Both the position numbers and the translations under genes were made by a program. A DNA stretch of 64,000 bases from Stratiformator vulcanicus (GTDB lineage: Bacteria > Planctomycetota > Planctomycetia > Planctomycetales > Planctomycetaceae), in contig NZ_CP036268.1 of NCBI RefSeq assembly GCF_007744515.1, positions 3,580,712-3,644,711 on the forward strand, written 5' to 3'. The stretch's first letter is position 1. The number at the start of each line of letters is the position of its first letter. Positions 46,755-55,866 of this stretch are shown piece by piece. The notes beneath the pieces were generated by a model. That model was not told where the DNA came from. It did no database searches and was given only the letters and a program-made list of their open reading frames with translations.

Positions 46755-48164
46755 ATGGCAGACGCGCTCATGCACACCGTTTTCTCCGGCATCGAAAAGC
46801 AGTTCGCCGGGCTCGCCAAAGCGAAGGCGTCCTCCCGCCCATTGGCAGCGATGATGTCCGCCATCGTGATCGCTTTCGTCAGCGGCTGCGACTCGACCGA
46901 ACCGGCAACCAATCCCGGCACTAAGCCACCGGTCATCTCGCCGGAAGTCGTGACGCGGGAATCAAATCAAGATCAGCGGAACATCAAGTCGAGCGAAGAC
47001 TGGAAGAGCATTTCGGAACTTTCGGCCGAACAAACCGCGGAGCGACTTATGTTGTTTGTCGAGGCCGAAGCATCGACCGAACAGCAGCATCCCACTCTTT
47101 CAGACGCACTTTCAGACACATTGGCTTTGATACCGCTGCAATTCCAACATGATCTTGGAACCGTCTGGGACGACTACCAGACGTTGACGCCCCCGGTACG
47201 CAAGTCCATCCGCTCCGCGGCGGCTTCGCTGAGCGATCTCATTGCGGAGCAGCAAACGTTCCTCACAACGACTGATCGAATCGAGTTTGGAACCGGTCCG
47301 TATCGCGGCGACCGTGAGTCGTTCTTCCGAAACATCCGCACGATCGCCGAATTGATCGCAACCGTCGATCCGGCTTCGCCCTCCGATCGCGATCGTGCCG
47401 CCATAAGGCTATTCGCGAGTCCGTTCGGCCCGGCCGACGATTTTGAAATCGTGGGAAGCCGCCCCTCGAACGACGAAGGCGTCCGAGCGCAGGGGGGGAG
47501 CGAACCGGAAACGTCGCGCCAACGGGTCGTGCTCATTCTGCAACGCAGGACGAGCGGGCCCAATGATACCGACGAGACTTTGGTGCCCATGATTCGGATC
47601 GGAAACCGATGGGTACCGGAACAGATTGCGGGCCGTTGGGAGGGTCTCGTCTCTTCGCTTCGCCAGCAAATCACGCGGTTGAACGACGAGAATGAAACTG
47701 AAATCGGATCGACGGTGACCTGGCTGGCACAATTCCGCGATGAGACCGAAAGCCTGACCTCCGCCAAGACGCAGATGGAATTCGATGCGGAGTTGGATCG
47801 CATTCGACTGGCGATGTTCGCTCAGCTCGCCGACGCATCGGGAACTGGCGACGAACCAACGACCGCGAACGAGCCGGTCAAGGTGACAGACGAAGAGTCG
47901 GTGCGAATCGAGATCGTCGGAAATATCCCGAAACCAATTGCAGCGTCGCTGCTGAAGGCGGCGGCTGACGCGACGGACCGGCCGAATAGTGCCGTCGTTG
48001 ATGCCGTGACGACTGCGGACCCCGGACTGACGATCTTCGCGGGGCCGATCACCGATGTGCCGACGTTTGCGAATCGGCTCAAATCGGTTCGGGGGTTGTC
48101 GATCGATTCCGTTGATGAAAGAACACGTGTCGTCCGTGGGAACTTCTCCACGGACGACACGTGA
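46755..48164 (+). CDS. Lipoprotein of unknown function
   Basis: A 469-residue protein; the first 45 residues include a long polar start and a hydrophobic leader with lipobox (MMSAIVIAFVSGC). The mature part is helical at first ('EQTAERLMLFVEAEAST', 'LGTVWDDYQTLTPPVRKSIRSAAASLSDLI') with a beta-segment 'VPMIRIGNRWVPEQIAGRWEGLVSSLRQQI' and a C-terminal 'IVGNIPKPIAASLLKAAADATD' domain. No family is recognised. It pairs divergently with the other lipoprotein. The final codons (ERTRVVRGNFSTDDT) are encoded in a hairpin that includes the stop codon. Confidence 0.75.
   Translation: MADALMHTVFSGIEKQFAGLAKAKASSRPLAAMMSAIVIAFVSGCDSTEPATNPGTKPPVISPEVVTRESNQDQRNIKSSEDWKSISELSAEQTAERLMLFVEAEASTEQQHPTLSDALSDTLALIPLQFQHDLGTVWDDYQTLTPPVRKSIRSAAASLSDLIAEQQTFLTTTDRIEFGTGPYRGDRESFFRNIRTIAELIATVDPASPSDRDRAAIRLFASPFGPADDFEIVGSRPSNDEGVRAQGGSEPETSRQRVVLILQRRTSGPNDTDETLVPMIRIGNRWVPEQIAGRWEGLVSSLRQQITRLNDENETEIGSTVTWLAQFRDETESLTSAKTQMEFDAELDRIRLAMFAQLADASGTGDEPTTANEPVKVTDEESVRIEIVGNIPKPIAASLLKAAADATDRPNSAVVDAVTTADPGLTIFAGPITDVPTFANRLKSVRGLSIDSVDERTRVVRGNFSTDDT
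48124..48163. terminator. Hairpin spanning the stop codon of the 46755 lipoprotein gene
   Basis: A perfect 16-bp inverted repeat: arm CACGTGTCGTCCGTGG at 48124-48139, loop 48140-48147, complementary arm 48148-48163. The TGA stop codon (48162-48164) lies at the end of the right arm, so the terminator is inside the coding region and translating ribosomes must melt it. Confidence 0.8.
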
Positions 48165-48218
48165 AACGCTACGGACGACCGACGCAATGGCTCGTGGTCG
48201 GAGATTTGCCTGAGGAAA

Positions 48219-48428
48219 TCAGGCGGCTTCGGCGATGTCAGCATCGCCTTCTTCTTCGTAGACGAGGAGGTAGATTTCGTTCGATGCCTCTTCGAGGATT
48301 GCGCGGATGTTTTCGCTTTCGACTGTTTCGCTCAGTCGTTCCAGCGCCATGACGACACGATCGACTTCATCACTTTGGATTTCTTCGTATTCGTCGGCAG
48401 AGTCAATCTTGAGAATGTTTTCTGACAT
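48219..48428 (-). CDS. Small acidic protein of unknown function
   Basis: A 69-residue soluble protein, about a third Glu/Asp (NILKIDSADEYEEIQSDEV, 'MALERLSETVESENIRAILE', 'IYLLVYEEEG'). The start is the ATG at 48428, supported by AGGAG 9 nt upstream; a longer frame to 48725 has no such site and low-quality sequence. No family is recognised. It ends 55 nt from the convergent lipoprotein stop. Confidence 0.7.
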   Translation of the reverse strand: MSENILKIDSADEYEEIQSDEVDRVVMALERLSETVESENIRAILEEASNEIYLLVYEEEGDADIAEAA

Positions 48429-48882
48429 AGAAGGCGGCTCCTGGGTCGACGGTCTGACCGCCGAAATTGATACAATCCTTGTCCAATCGGGACATTGCCC
48501 GGCAAAGGAATTTATCGGAGCTTGACTCGGGCGAATTGAGCATTTGAAGTCTGGCCCCGCAGGGACGGAATGTCCGTCAATGTCCCCCGGTTCGCTCCCT
48601 TGGTTACAGTTAGACCCGGTCCACGCTGAATTTTGTTTGAGGCGACCGGCGTTCAAGTCGAGCGGCATGTCCGACAGCGTTGTGGCCCGCCAGACTTCGT
48701 TCCGGCCTGACATCGCAGCGGTCACGACTAGCAGTTCCCCTTATGCTCCACCGGTCGAACCGTGATTCGAAGTCCGGTTGTGCGTTCTGGTCGGAGTTCA
48801 CACAATCCACATCACCATTGGACCCCCGGGGGCCGAGCAGTCGAGAATCTGCGGGACGCCTCGTCGAAATATGTGACTGAAA
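48429..48882. other. Gene-free divergent promoter region
   Basis: 454 bases between the small acidic gene (-) and the repeat-motif protein gene (+). No gene is supported on either strand. Promoters for both directions are expected here; the text GGACATTGCCC and GGACGGAATGTCC-like short palindromes near 48560 were seen but are too weak to call. Confidence 0.4.
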
Positions 48883-49665
48883 ATGACGACAGCCGAAGTT
48901 ATCACGCTCGCCCGCTCTCAGGATGGGGGCGAACCATTGCCGGATGATTTTGCCCCGGCTGCATCGGGAACGGGCTCGGCTACTTTGAAGGAAGAGTCGA
49001 CAGAAAGTGTCGGTTCCCAAGAGAGTCCCGCTCTCTTTGAACAAAATGAGGTCGCGTCGAGTTCGTCGTCGGACGGGACAACGCCACCATCAATCCGGGC
49101 GATGCTCAGAGACATCGGGGTTATCTCTACCCAACCATCCAAGTCGGCGAGTTCCTCGTCGCAAAAGCCGGCAGCACGCTCCGCTCCTCCTTCGATCGGA
49201 CGAATGCTTGCGGAAATACGCGGGGAACAAGCGGTTGGCAATAACGGCTTTGGGAAAGTCGAGCCGCCTTCGATTCGTCAGATGCTGTTGGAGGTCGGCT
49301 GCGAACCAAATCGTAGTGCCAAGTCGTCGATTCAGACGAATGAGCAATCTGCCGCCACTGCCGGCAACGGCAGGTCGAGCATTTCTGACGTATTGGCCGC
49401 AGCGCGACACCAAGACGCCGGCGAGCCAGCAGCGTCGGCTTCGACTCCGCAACAAAATGAGCAGAAGCCCGCGGGCGAATCGACGCAACAGCTATCGGCG
49501 GACGAGTTAGAGGAGCTGCAAGCATTGCCGGTCGAGACGATGCTTACCGCGTTTCGCGATGATGCCACTTACAAAAACTCTGTCCGCGACCGGGTTCGGC
49601 GGAATTCGAGGCGATTCCGCTTCATCACGCCTTCGGCTCTGTGGCACCATCTGCTCGGTCGCTGA
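48883..49665 (+). CDS. Repeat-motif protein (PPSIRxML), unknown function, upstream of the oxidase-assembly genes
   Basis: A 260-residue soluble, largely disordered protein with short helical motifs repeated in a polar Ser/Gln/Ala background. Three clear copies: PPSIRAMLRDIG (68-79), PPSIGRMLAEIR (102-113), PPSIRQMLLEVG (128-139). A fourth and fifth related pair, TAEVITLARSQDGGEP (3-18) and SISDVLAAARHQDAGEP (166-182), share the pattern hydrophobic-x-x-hydrophobic-L then QDxGEP. The last 60 residues are helical (ADELEELQALPVETMLTAF), then Arg-rich (RDRVRRNSRRFRF), and end in LWHHLLGR. Repeated identical motifs suggest a scaffold that binds the same partner several times. No homolog is recognised. 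It is 119 nt upstream of a cytochrome c gene. Confidence 0.72.
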   Translation: MTTAEVITLARSQDGGEPLPDDFAPAASGTGSATLKEESTESVGSQESPALFEQNEVASSSSSDGTTPPSIRAMLRDIGVISTQPSKSASSSSQKPAARSAPPSIGRMLAEIRGEQAVGNNGFGKVEPPSIRQMLLEVGCEPNRSAKSSIQTNEQSAATAGNGRSSISDVLAAARHQDAGEPAASASTPQQNEQKPAGESTQQLSADELEELQALPVETMLTAFRDDATYKNSVRDRVRRNSRRFRFITPSALWHHLLGR

Positions 49666-49784
49666 ATCGAGCTTTCGCGACTCCGCTCCAGCGGATTGCG
49701 GGGCGGATGCGGCAAATTTGCGGATCGACGCATACCGACCCGCTCGCAAGGATACTGAAGAACTCTTCAGGAGCCTTTTTTGCC

Positions 49785-51062
49785 ATGTGCTCAAGACGAC
49801 GGGCACTCCCGTTCGCTCTATCACTCACGTTCGTAGTCGGCGGCCTCAGCGGATGCGGCGACGGCAGCGGCGATCAATTTACGCCGAGCGAAGGGTTTCT
49901 GAGTCTCCCTGAGATTCTTCGCGACGGCCCGCCTGAGGGAGCGGCCTCAACAACGACAGAATCAAGGAATCTCACCGACCCAAGCCGGACGGTGACCGGA
50001 CTCGGTCCGCACCTGAATCGGCGATTCGGGACGCTGAAAGATCCCAGAATCTGGAAAGATCTCCCGCTCGACTTCCATACGTTAGAGCAATCGGAATCGG
50101 CAGTGTCCGATCACGCGGCTGCGACGGACAATCTGAGCAAGGCAGGAGTCTTGTTTCGCAAGAATTGCGCTCAGTGCCACGGTTCTTCAGGTGCCGGAGA
50201 CGGGCCGTCCGCGAAGTATTTTTCGCCCCGCCCCCGAGATTATCGGCCCGGCATCTTCAAGTTCACGTCGACCGGCTCGGCAGGTCGACCGAGCCGATCC
50301 GATTTGGAAGCGACCATTCGGCGGGGAATTCCCGGGACGAACATGCCTTCGTTCGATCGGCTCGCCGATTCCGATATTCGCCTGCTGGTTGAGTATGTTC
50401 GTTGGCTCTCGATGCGGGGCGAACTTGAACTCGCGTTGGTCCGCGAGGTCGAATTCGATTTCGGAGACGAGATATGGAAGGCCCGAATCGCTGATGGTGA
50501 GTCGGAAGCCGATCTCAATCAGGAAGCGATCGATTTTTTGCAGCACGATCTTCCATTCGTAGCCGCGAATGCCGAACAAAATTTGATCGAGCGCTGGAGC
50601 ACCGACGACGTTGACTCGTCAGCCGTAAGCTCCGAACACGATCCGCCGCCTGATACGCCGCAGTCGCGGCGCCGCGGAGAGCTCTTATTTCTGTCCCAAC
50701 GCGGCAAGTGTGTCTCCTGTCATGGGAAAGCGGGGCGAGGCGACGGGCCACTGACGGCTTCATTTCACGTCGACCCGCGAACCGGCGAAGAGTACCCGCA
50801 GCGCGGTCTGCACGACGTCTGGGGCGACGTGATCGTGCCGCGTGACCTGACCGGGGGGGCATTCGGCGGCGGCGACCGTCCCGTTGATCTTTATCGGCGT
50901 ATCGCTTTCGGAATCAACGGCACACCGATGCCGGCCTATCAACCGACGCTCGACGAGCAGGAGATTTGGGATCTCGTCCACTACGTCAGGTCCTTGTCCG
51001 GAACGCCGATACCAGTGTCGCCGTCTGAGGATAACAATTCCGATAAGGGGGAGGGGACATGA
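49785..51062 (+). CDS. Diheme cytochrome c lipoprotein
   Basis: A 425-residue protein from ATG 49785 (AGGAG 12 nt upstream); a longer frame to 49641 overlaps the preceding gene and lacks a signal. The leader ends LSGC (lipid Cys at 24). Two c-type heme domains: CAQCH at 128-132 with a Met ligand in NMPSF (M187), and CVSCH at 309-313 with GTPMPAYQP as ligand loop. Each has the mono-heme cytochrome c pattern (DIRLLVEYVRWLS, 'EIWDLVHYVRSLS'). It should carry electrons at the membrane surface, to a cytochrome oxidase by context. Its stop overlaps ctaA (ATGA). Confidence 0.9.
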   Translation: MCSRRRALPFALSLTFVVGGLSGCGDGSGDQFTPSEGFLSLPEILRDGPPEGAASTTTESRNLTDPSRTVTGLGPHLNRRFGTLKDPRIWKDLPLDFHTLEQSESAVSDHAAATDNLSKAGVLFRKNCAQCHGSSGAGDGPSAKYFSPRPRDYRPGIFKFTSTGSAGRPSRSDLEATIRRGIPGTNMPSFDRLADSDIRLLVEYVRWLSMRGELELALVREVEFDFGDEIWKARIADGESEADLNQEAIDFLQHDLPFVAANAEQNLIERWSTDDVDSSAVSSEHDPPPDTPQSRRRGELLFLSQRGKCVSCHGKAGRGDGPLTASFHVDPRTGEEYPQRGLHDVWGDVIVPRDLTGGAFGGGDRPVDLYRRIAFGINGTPMPAYQPTLDEQEIWDLVHYVRSLSGTPIPVSPSEDNNSDKGEGT

Positions 51063-52156
51063 GTGCCAATGTGACTGAAATCGCACCAAATCAATTTCGG
51101 GTGGTCGACGCAACGCCCGCGGTCGACCACAATGCGGGTGCCCGCGCGATCCTTTCCTCGCCACCTGTCCCCGTTCGAATGCGCTACAAAGCTTGGAATC
51201 ACTGGATCGCCGTGCTGACGGTCGTGACGTCGCTCTTGCCGATTACCGTCGGCGTGTTGACGACGACGTTCGATGCCGGGATGGCGTTTCTCGACTGGCC
51301 GACCTCCGATCAGCAGAACATGTTTCTGTACGACATGCTCAGCGATATCCGGGAAGGGCGAACCGACAAGGTCTTGGAACACGGGCATCGTCTGGCGGGA
51401 GCGCTGCTCGGTGTCGTATCGATTTTGCTTGCCGGTGTGCTGTTCGTGAGGGACGAACGGGTTTGGGTCAAGCGGTTGGGAATCCTGGTACTGTTGGGCG
51501 TGATCGTGCAGGGTTTGATCGGCGGGTTTCGTGTCCGGCTCGACGAGCGGTTCCTCGCGTTGTTTCACGGAACCTTCGGAGCGATCGTCTTTTCGGCAAT
51601 CTGTCTGGCGGCGTTGGTGACGTCCCGTCGCTGGCTGTCGTATCGGGTGCCGATTACCGATTCACGACCGCGGGGGCTGATGCCGGTTCTCGTGATAATT
51701 CCTGTCGCGATTGTCGTGCAGTACAGCCTTGGTGGTATGGTCAGACATCTCGGACTCGGATTGTATGAGCATCTCGGGATGGCGGCGGTCGTCTGGCTTC
51801 TGGCGAATATCGGAGCCGCATTGTCGATTCGCACCGGCGAGAAGTTCTTGATTTCCAACGGTTATCTGCTGGCTGCTGCGGCTACGATGCAGGTGGCGCT
51901 AGGCTTTGGCGCGTGGATCGTGAAGTTCGGGTGGAAAGCCCAAGGCTACGTCGCGGTCCAAAATTCCGCGGAGCAGGTGCTTTTCCGGAGCGGTCACACG
52001 GTCGTCGGGATGGTCTTATTGGCCGCGGCGGTTTGTCTGCTGGCCAAAGCCGTTAAACTTTCACGTCTTGGGTGGAAACCTGCGGAACGGGAATATTCGA
52101 ATCACTTCGACGTCGGCGGTGAACCTGCCGGGACTTCGGGCGGGAAATTAGCATGA
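51059..52156 (+). CDS. ctaA: Heme A synthase (CtaA/Cox15)
   Basis: A 365-residue membrane protein with eight predicted helices in two four-helix halves. Heme-ligand histidines are seen as H-pairs: EHGHRLAG and LFHGTFGA in the first half, YEHLGMAAV and RSGHTVVGM in the second. The enzyme oxidises the methyl group of heme O to the formyl group of heme A. N-terminal 40 residues are polar. Its start overlaps the cytochrome gene stop and its stop overlaps ctaB, so these three are one translational unit for cytochrome oxidase maturation. Confidence 0.93.
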   Translation: MSANVTEIAPNQFRVVDATPAVDHNAGARAILSSPPVPVRMRYKAWNHWIAVLTVVTSLLPITVGVLTTTFDAGMAFLDWPTSDQQNMFLYDMLSDIREGRTDKVLEHGHRLAGALLGVVSILLAGVLFVRDERVWVKRLGILVLLGVIVQGLIGGFRVRLDERFLALFHGTFGAIVFSAICLAALVTSRRWLSYRVPITDSRPRGLMPVLVIIPVAIVVQYSLGGMVRHLGLGLYEHLGMAAVVWLLANIGAALSIRTGEKFLISNGYLLAAAATMQVALGFGAWIVKFGWKAQGYVAVQNSAEQVLFRSGHTVVGMVLLAAAVCLLAKAVKLSRLGWKPAEREYSNHFDVGGEPAGTSGGKLA

Positions 52157-53100
52157 GTGTTGGCGAAGTCGGAACCGCAGACGGAACGGCCATGGCGCCA
52201 CACGTGTTTCCGCGTGAGGATGCCGCGCCCGGTCTGCTCGTGCGACTGGCGGATTATCGCGAACTCGCGAAGCCCCGGATCGCTCTGATGGCTCTCATCA
52301 CCGTTGCCGTCGGCTATTTCGTCGCAGGCGGCGCGGCGGAGCCGTGGCGGCTTCTCGCCACATTTGCCGGGATCGGACTCATCGCCGCCGCCAGCGGTGC
52401 CCTGAACCAGTGGCTTGAATCGGATACCGACGCCCTTATGCTCCGGACCGCTGATCGGCCACTGCCGGCAGGTCGACTTTCATCAAATTCCGCGCTGCTG
52501 TTTGGAGTCTTTTGCGCGGTCGGCGGAACGGTCTGGCTGCTGGCAGGTGTCAACTTGCTGACGGCGGCATTGGCCGTAGCAACTCTTCTGCTTTACGTCT
52601 TCGTTTACACACCGCTCAAACGTGTCAGCTCGGCCAGCACGGCGATCGGCGCAATCCCCGGTGCTTTGCCGCCGGTGCTCGGTTGGACGGCGGCAACCGG
52701 CGAGTTGTCGAGCGGAGCGCTCGTGCTGTTCGGAATCCTGTTTCTCTGGCAATTCCCCCACTTCTTGGCGATCGCGTGGTTATATCGCCGCCAATACGAG
52801 TCCGCGGGGCTGAAGCTGTTGCCGGGTGGTGGAATCATCGATGGCATGACGGGCTGGATTGCTGTTGTCTACGCCGTGCTGCTGATCCCGACGAGTCTGT
52901 TGGCGATTTCGCTCGGCCTTGGCGGGGTAGGCTACGCCATTGTGGCGGGCGTCCTGGGAGCGGGATACGCAGTGTGCAGCGTGGCTTTTGCACTTTCAGA
53001 GTCGACGAAGACCGCGCGGCGACTGCTATGGGCGTCACTCGTTTACCTGCCGACCGTGCTGATCGCTTTGACGATCGATGCCTTCGGCGTCTACGGTTAA
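52153..53100 (+). CDS. ctaB: Protoheme IX farnesyltransferase (heme O synthase)
   Basis: A 315-residue UbiA-superfamily prenyltransferase with nine helices. The first Asp-rich motif is NQWLESDTDALMLRTADRP, followed by 'FVYTPLKRVSSASTAIGAIPGALPPVLGW' and 'FLWQFPHFLAIAWLYRRQYESAG', all typical of CtaB/Cox10. It attaches a farnesyl group to heme B giving heme O, the substrate of CtaA. It overlaps ctaA by 4 nt. An ABC transporter follows 40 nt downstream. Confidence 0.95.
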   Translation: MSVGEVGTADGTAMAPHVFPREDAAPGLLVRLADYRELAKPRIALMALITVAVGYFVAGGAAEPWRLLATFAGIGLIAAASGALNQWLESDTDALMLRTADRPLPAGRLSSNSALLFGVFCAVGGTVWLLAGVNLLTAALAVATLLLYVFVYTPLKRVSSASTAIGAIPGALPPVLGWTAATGELSSGALVLFGILFLWQFPHFLAIAWLYRRQYESAGLKLLPGGGIIDGMTGWIAVVYAVLLIPTSLLAISLGLGGVGYAIVAGVLGAGYAVCSVAFALSESTKTARRLLWASLVYLPTVLIALTIDAFGVYG

Positions 53101-53140
53101 GCAACACGCCTTCGCGCTCACTCTGCCTCATCGCACCCAC

Positions 53141-54082
53141 ATGATCCCTTCGTCAGACGCCATCACCATCAGCGACCTGGAGCACCATTACGGTGAACTC
53201 CGGGCGCTCGCGGGCGTAAGTTTCGATGTCCGACCCGGCGAAATATTTGGTCTGCTCGGACCAAACGGTGGCGGGAAGACGACCCTCTTTCGCATTCTGT
53301 CGACATTGCTGCCGGTCCAGAAAGGGCGGGCTTCCATCGGCGGTTTTGATGTCGCCACGCAACCCGGTCGGGTCCGCGCCCTTGTTGGAGTGACGTTCCA
53401 GTCACCCAGTCTTGATGGAAAATTGACGGTCCGAGAGAACCTTAAACATCAAGGTCACCTCTACGGGCTACGCGGCAAAATGCTGCAGGAACGCATCGAA
53501 CACGCCACGAATCGTCTGCAATTGAGCGATCGATTGCATGACCGGGCCGATTCGCTATCAGGCGGGTTGAAGCGTCGGGTCGAAATTGCGAAGGGGTTGC
53601 TGCACAACCCGGACGTGCTGCTGCTTGACGAACCCAGCACCGGGCTCGACCCCGGCGCTCGGCACGACCTGTGGCGATTCTTGGGCGACCTGCGGGGCGA
53701 CGGACGGATGACCGTTCTCGTCACGACCCATTTGATGGAAGAAGCCGAGCGATGCGACCGGCTCGGCATCCTGAATCGAGGCGAACTGGTCGCTTGCGAC
53801 ACGCCGGATGCCTTGCGGGCGTCGATCGGCGGGGACTGCCTCACGATTCGCTCCGGGGAACCGGAAGTACTTGCCGAACGGGTCAGAGACCGCTTTCAGG
53901 TCGACGTCGGACGGTTGGGAGACCAACTTCGCATCGAATCACAGGACGGTCATGAGTTGCTGCGCGATCTTGTCGCCGAGTTTTCACCGCAAGTCGAAGC
54001 GGTCACGCTCGGCAAACCCACGCTGGAGGACGTATTCATCGCACGGACCGGCCACCAATTTTGGGAGGAGGAAAGCCCATGA
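53141..54082 (+). CDS. ABC transporter ATP-binding protein of the ABC-2 type
   Basis: A 313-residue ATPase from ATG 53141. Walker A is GPNGGGKTT (40-48; Gly instead of the common Ala at one position), Q-loop 'TFQSPSLDGKLT', signature LSGGLKRR (139-146), Walker B VLLLDEP (159-165) and H-switch in VLVTTHLMEEAERC. The C-terminal domain is that of drug/heme-type ABC-2 exporters. The next gene, overlapping by 4 nt, is the permease. In oxidase-assembly clusters such transporters are often found next to ctaA/ctaB and sco, with a substrate not established. Confidence 0.93.
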   Translation: MIPSSDAITISDLEHHYGELRALAGVSFDVRPGEIFGLLGPNGGGKTTLFRILSTLLPVQKGRASIGGFDVATQPGRVRALVGVTFQSPSLDGKLTVRENLKHQGHLYGLRGKMLQERIEHATNRLQLSDRLHDRADSLSGGLKRRVEIAKGLLHNPDVLLLDEPSTGLDPGARHDLWRFLGDLRGDGRMTVLVTTHLMEEAERCDRLGILNRGELVACDTPDALRASIGGDCLTIRSGEPEVLAERVRDRFQVDVGRLGDQLRIESQDGHELLRDLVAEFSPQVEAVTLGKPTLEDVFIARTGHQFWEEESP

Positions 54083-54981
54083 GTGCTCCCGCCCCTCCTG
54101 AAGACGCCGTGGCAACTGTCGATGCTCCGGTTGAAAATTCGAAGACGGAAGCTCCCGAGTACGCGGCCGTTTGGCTCCCGGCGTGGTCGCTGGCGGTCCG
54201 TGAGTTGGTCCGTTTCTTCAGACAACGAACGCGAGTAATCGGCGCCGTTGGTCAGCCGGTCGTGTTCTGGATTTTGCTCGGCGCCGGACTTCACGGTTCG
54301 TTCGAACCGCCCGAGTGGGCTCCTGCGGAGATGACCTATCAGGAATTCTTCTTCCCCGGCATCGCGGTCCTGATCATCTTGTTCACGGCGATTTTTTCGA
54401 CCATTTCGATCATCGAAGATCGGCGGGAGGGCTTTCTGCAAGGAGTGCTCGTCGCACCGGTCCCGCGCATTTCGATTGTGATGGGCAAGGTCGGCGGCGG
54501 GGCGGCGATCGCGATACTGCAGGCCACGATCTTTCTAATCGTCGGTCCGTTGCTGTCGTTGGTGGGACTGGCTCCGGGCCTGGAACTGTCGGTTTCACTC
54601 TCCGTCATTCCGGCAACGCTGGCGATGCTTGTGGTCATTGCCGTCGGATTGACCGCGTTGGGTTATTGCCTGGCATGGCCGATGGAATCAACGCAAGGAT
54701 ATCACGCCGTCATGAGCGTGTTCCTGCTGCCCATGTGGCTGTTGTCGGGTTCGTTTTTCCCGGCCAGTTCTGGATGGCTCGGCTGGGTCGTCTTTCTTAA
54801 CCCCTTATCGTACGGAGTGGCGGGGCTCCGGCGGGCGATGTACCCGGCCGGCACCCTCGGCGAGGCCGCGGGCCTTCCGTCGGGACCGATTTGTGCCGCG
54901 GTCTCGGTCGGTTTCGCCGTCGTCTGCATGGGAGTTGCCGTGTGGCTGTCGAATCGACGCACCACAACTGATCTGCGGTAG
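54079..54981 (+). CDS. ABC-2 type permease
   Basis: A 300-residue membrane protein with six helices (for example 'VIGAVGQPVVFWILLGAGLHGSF', 'FFFPGIAVLIILFTAIFSTISIIEDR', 'FLLPMWLLSGSFFPASSG'). ATG 54079 overlaps the ATPase stop (ATGA). 'IIEDRREGFLQGVLVAPVPR' is the ABC-2 permease signature at the coupling helix. It partners the upstream ATPase as exporter. Sco follows after 78 nt. Confidence 0.92.
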   Translation: MSAPAPPEDAVATVDAPVENSKTEAPEYAAVWLPAWSLAVRELVRFFRQRTRVIGAVGQPVVFWILLGAGLHGSFEPPEWAPAEMTYQEFFFPGIAVLIILFTAIFSTISIIEDRREGFLQGVLVAPVPRISIVMGKVGGGAAIAILQATIFLIVGPLLSLVGLAPGLELSVSLSVIPATLAMLVVIAVGLTALGYCLAWPMESTQGYHAVMSVFLLPMWLLSGSFFPASSGWLGWVVFLNPLSYGVAGLRRAMYPAGTLGEAAGLPSGPICAAVSVGFAVVCMGVAVWLSNRRTTTDLR

Positions 54982-55059
54982 AGGTTGATCGCTACAATGT
55001 GATGGCTGAACACAGCGTCTAGATTCTCAGCAGCGTTCCGCAAGGATCGAGAACTTTCC

Positions 55060-55749
55060 GTGAGTATTCCGCAGCAGAGCACTCGTTCGACCGCGCCGAT
55101 CCGTCGCCCCGCGTTAATATTCGGAGGCGTTCTGTGGCTCGTCGCGTTTGGAGCATTAATTCTTCTGTTCTATAAGATGCCGGAGGGGGCACTGACGTCC
55201 GAAGTTCCACCTGTCGAAGAACAGTCGGAATCGATCTGGGGGAATGAACCGATCCGCAATTTCTCGCTCACCGACTCCACCGGGTCGGAAGTGACGCGTC
55301 AGGATCTCGCAGGGAAGCCGTTCGTCGTGGGTTTCATCTTCACACGATGTGCGGGACCCTGTCCGAGGGTCAGCGGACAGATGCGGCTCTTGCAGGACAA
55401 GATGAAAGCCTTAAAGATCGACGCCCGGCTCGTCACATTGACCGTCGACCCCGATTACGACACTCCGGAGATACTCGCTCAGTACGCTGAAATCTTCGGG
55501 GCCGACTCCGAAAGATGGATTTTTTTGACCGGTCAGAAAAGTAATGTCTATCAATTAATTACCGACGACTTCCTGATGCCGGTACAGGAGATGGAAGGCG
55601 ACGAGCGACAGCCCGGTTTCGAAGTCTTGCACACGACGAATCTGTTGCTCATCGATGAAGACGGCGTCGTCCGCGGAAAATATAACGCGGTGCTGCCGAA
55701 TGAAATGGAAGACTTGAAACGTGAACTGGCAACGAGGGCTGGCTCCTAA
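55060..55749 (+). CDS. SCO1/SenC-family copper chaperone
   Basis: A 229-residue membrane-anchored thioredoxin-fold protein from GTG 55060. One transmembrane helix (about 17-38) is followed by the SCO domain with the copper-binding cysteines C97 and C101 (FTRCAGPCPR) and His191 (EVLHTTNLLL). 'VTLTVDPDYDTPEIL' is the typical family stretch. SCO proteins deliver copper to the CuA site of cytochrome oxidase, which fits its place after ctaA, ctaB and the ABC transporter. Confidence 0.93.
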   Translation: MSIPQQSTRSTAPIRRPALIFGGVLWLVAFGALILLFYKMPEGALTSEVPPVEEQSESIWGNEPIRNFSLTDSTGSEVTRQDLAGKPFVVGFIFTRCAGPCPRVSGQMRLLQDKMKALKIDARLVTLTVDPDYDTPEILAQYAEIFGADSERWIFLTGQKSNVYQLITDDFLMPVQEMEGDERQPGFEVLHTTNLLLIDEDGVVRGKYNAVLPNEMEDLKRELATRAGS

Positions 55750-55866
55750 GTGAACGAGCAGCCTGTGAGAGAGATGCTAACTCTCAAATATTATTTCACC
55801 AATCGCATTCCCTGCGAACACTGAAGACTTTGAAGAAACTATACAGCCACGTAAACGAAAACCGCC

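Noticed and set aside
48610-49044. 144-codon minus-strand frame
   Set aside because: It overlaps the start of the repeat-motif protein gene, is rich in Arg and Cys without pattern, and crosses the likely promoter region.
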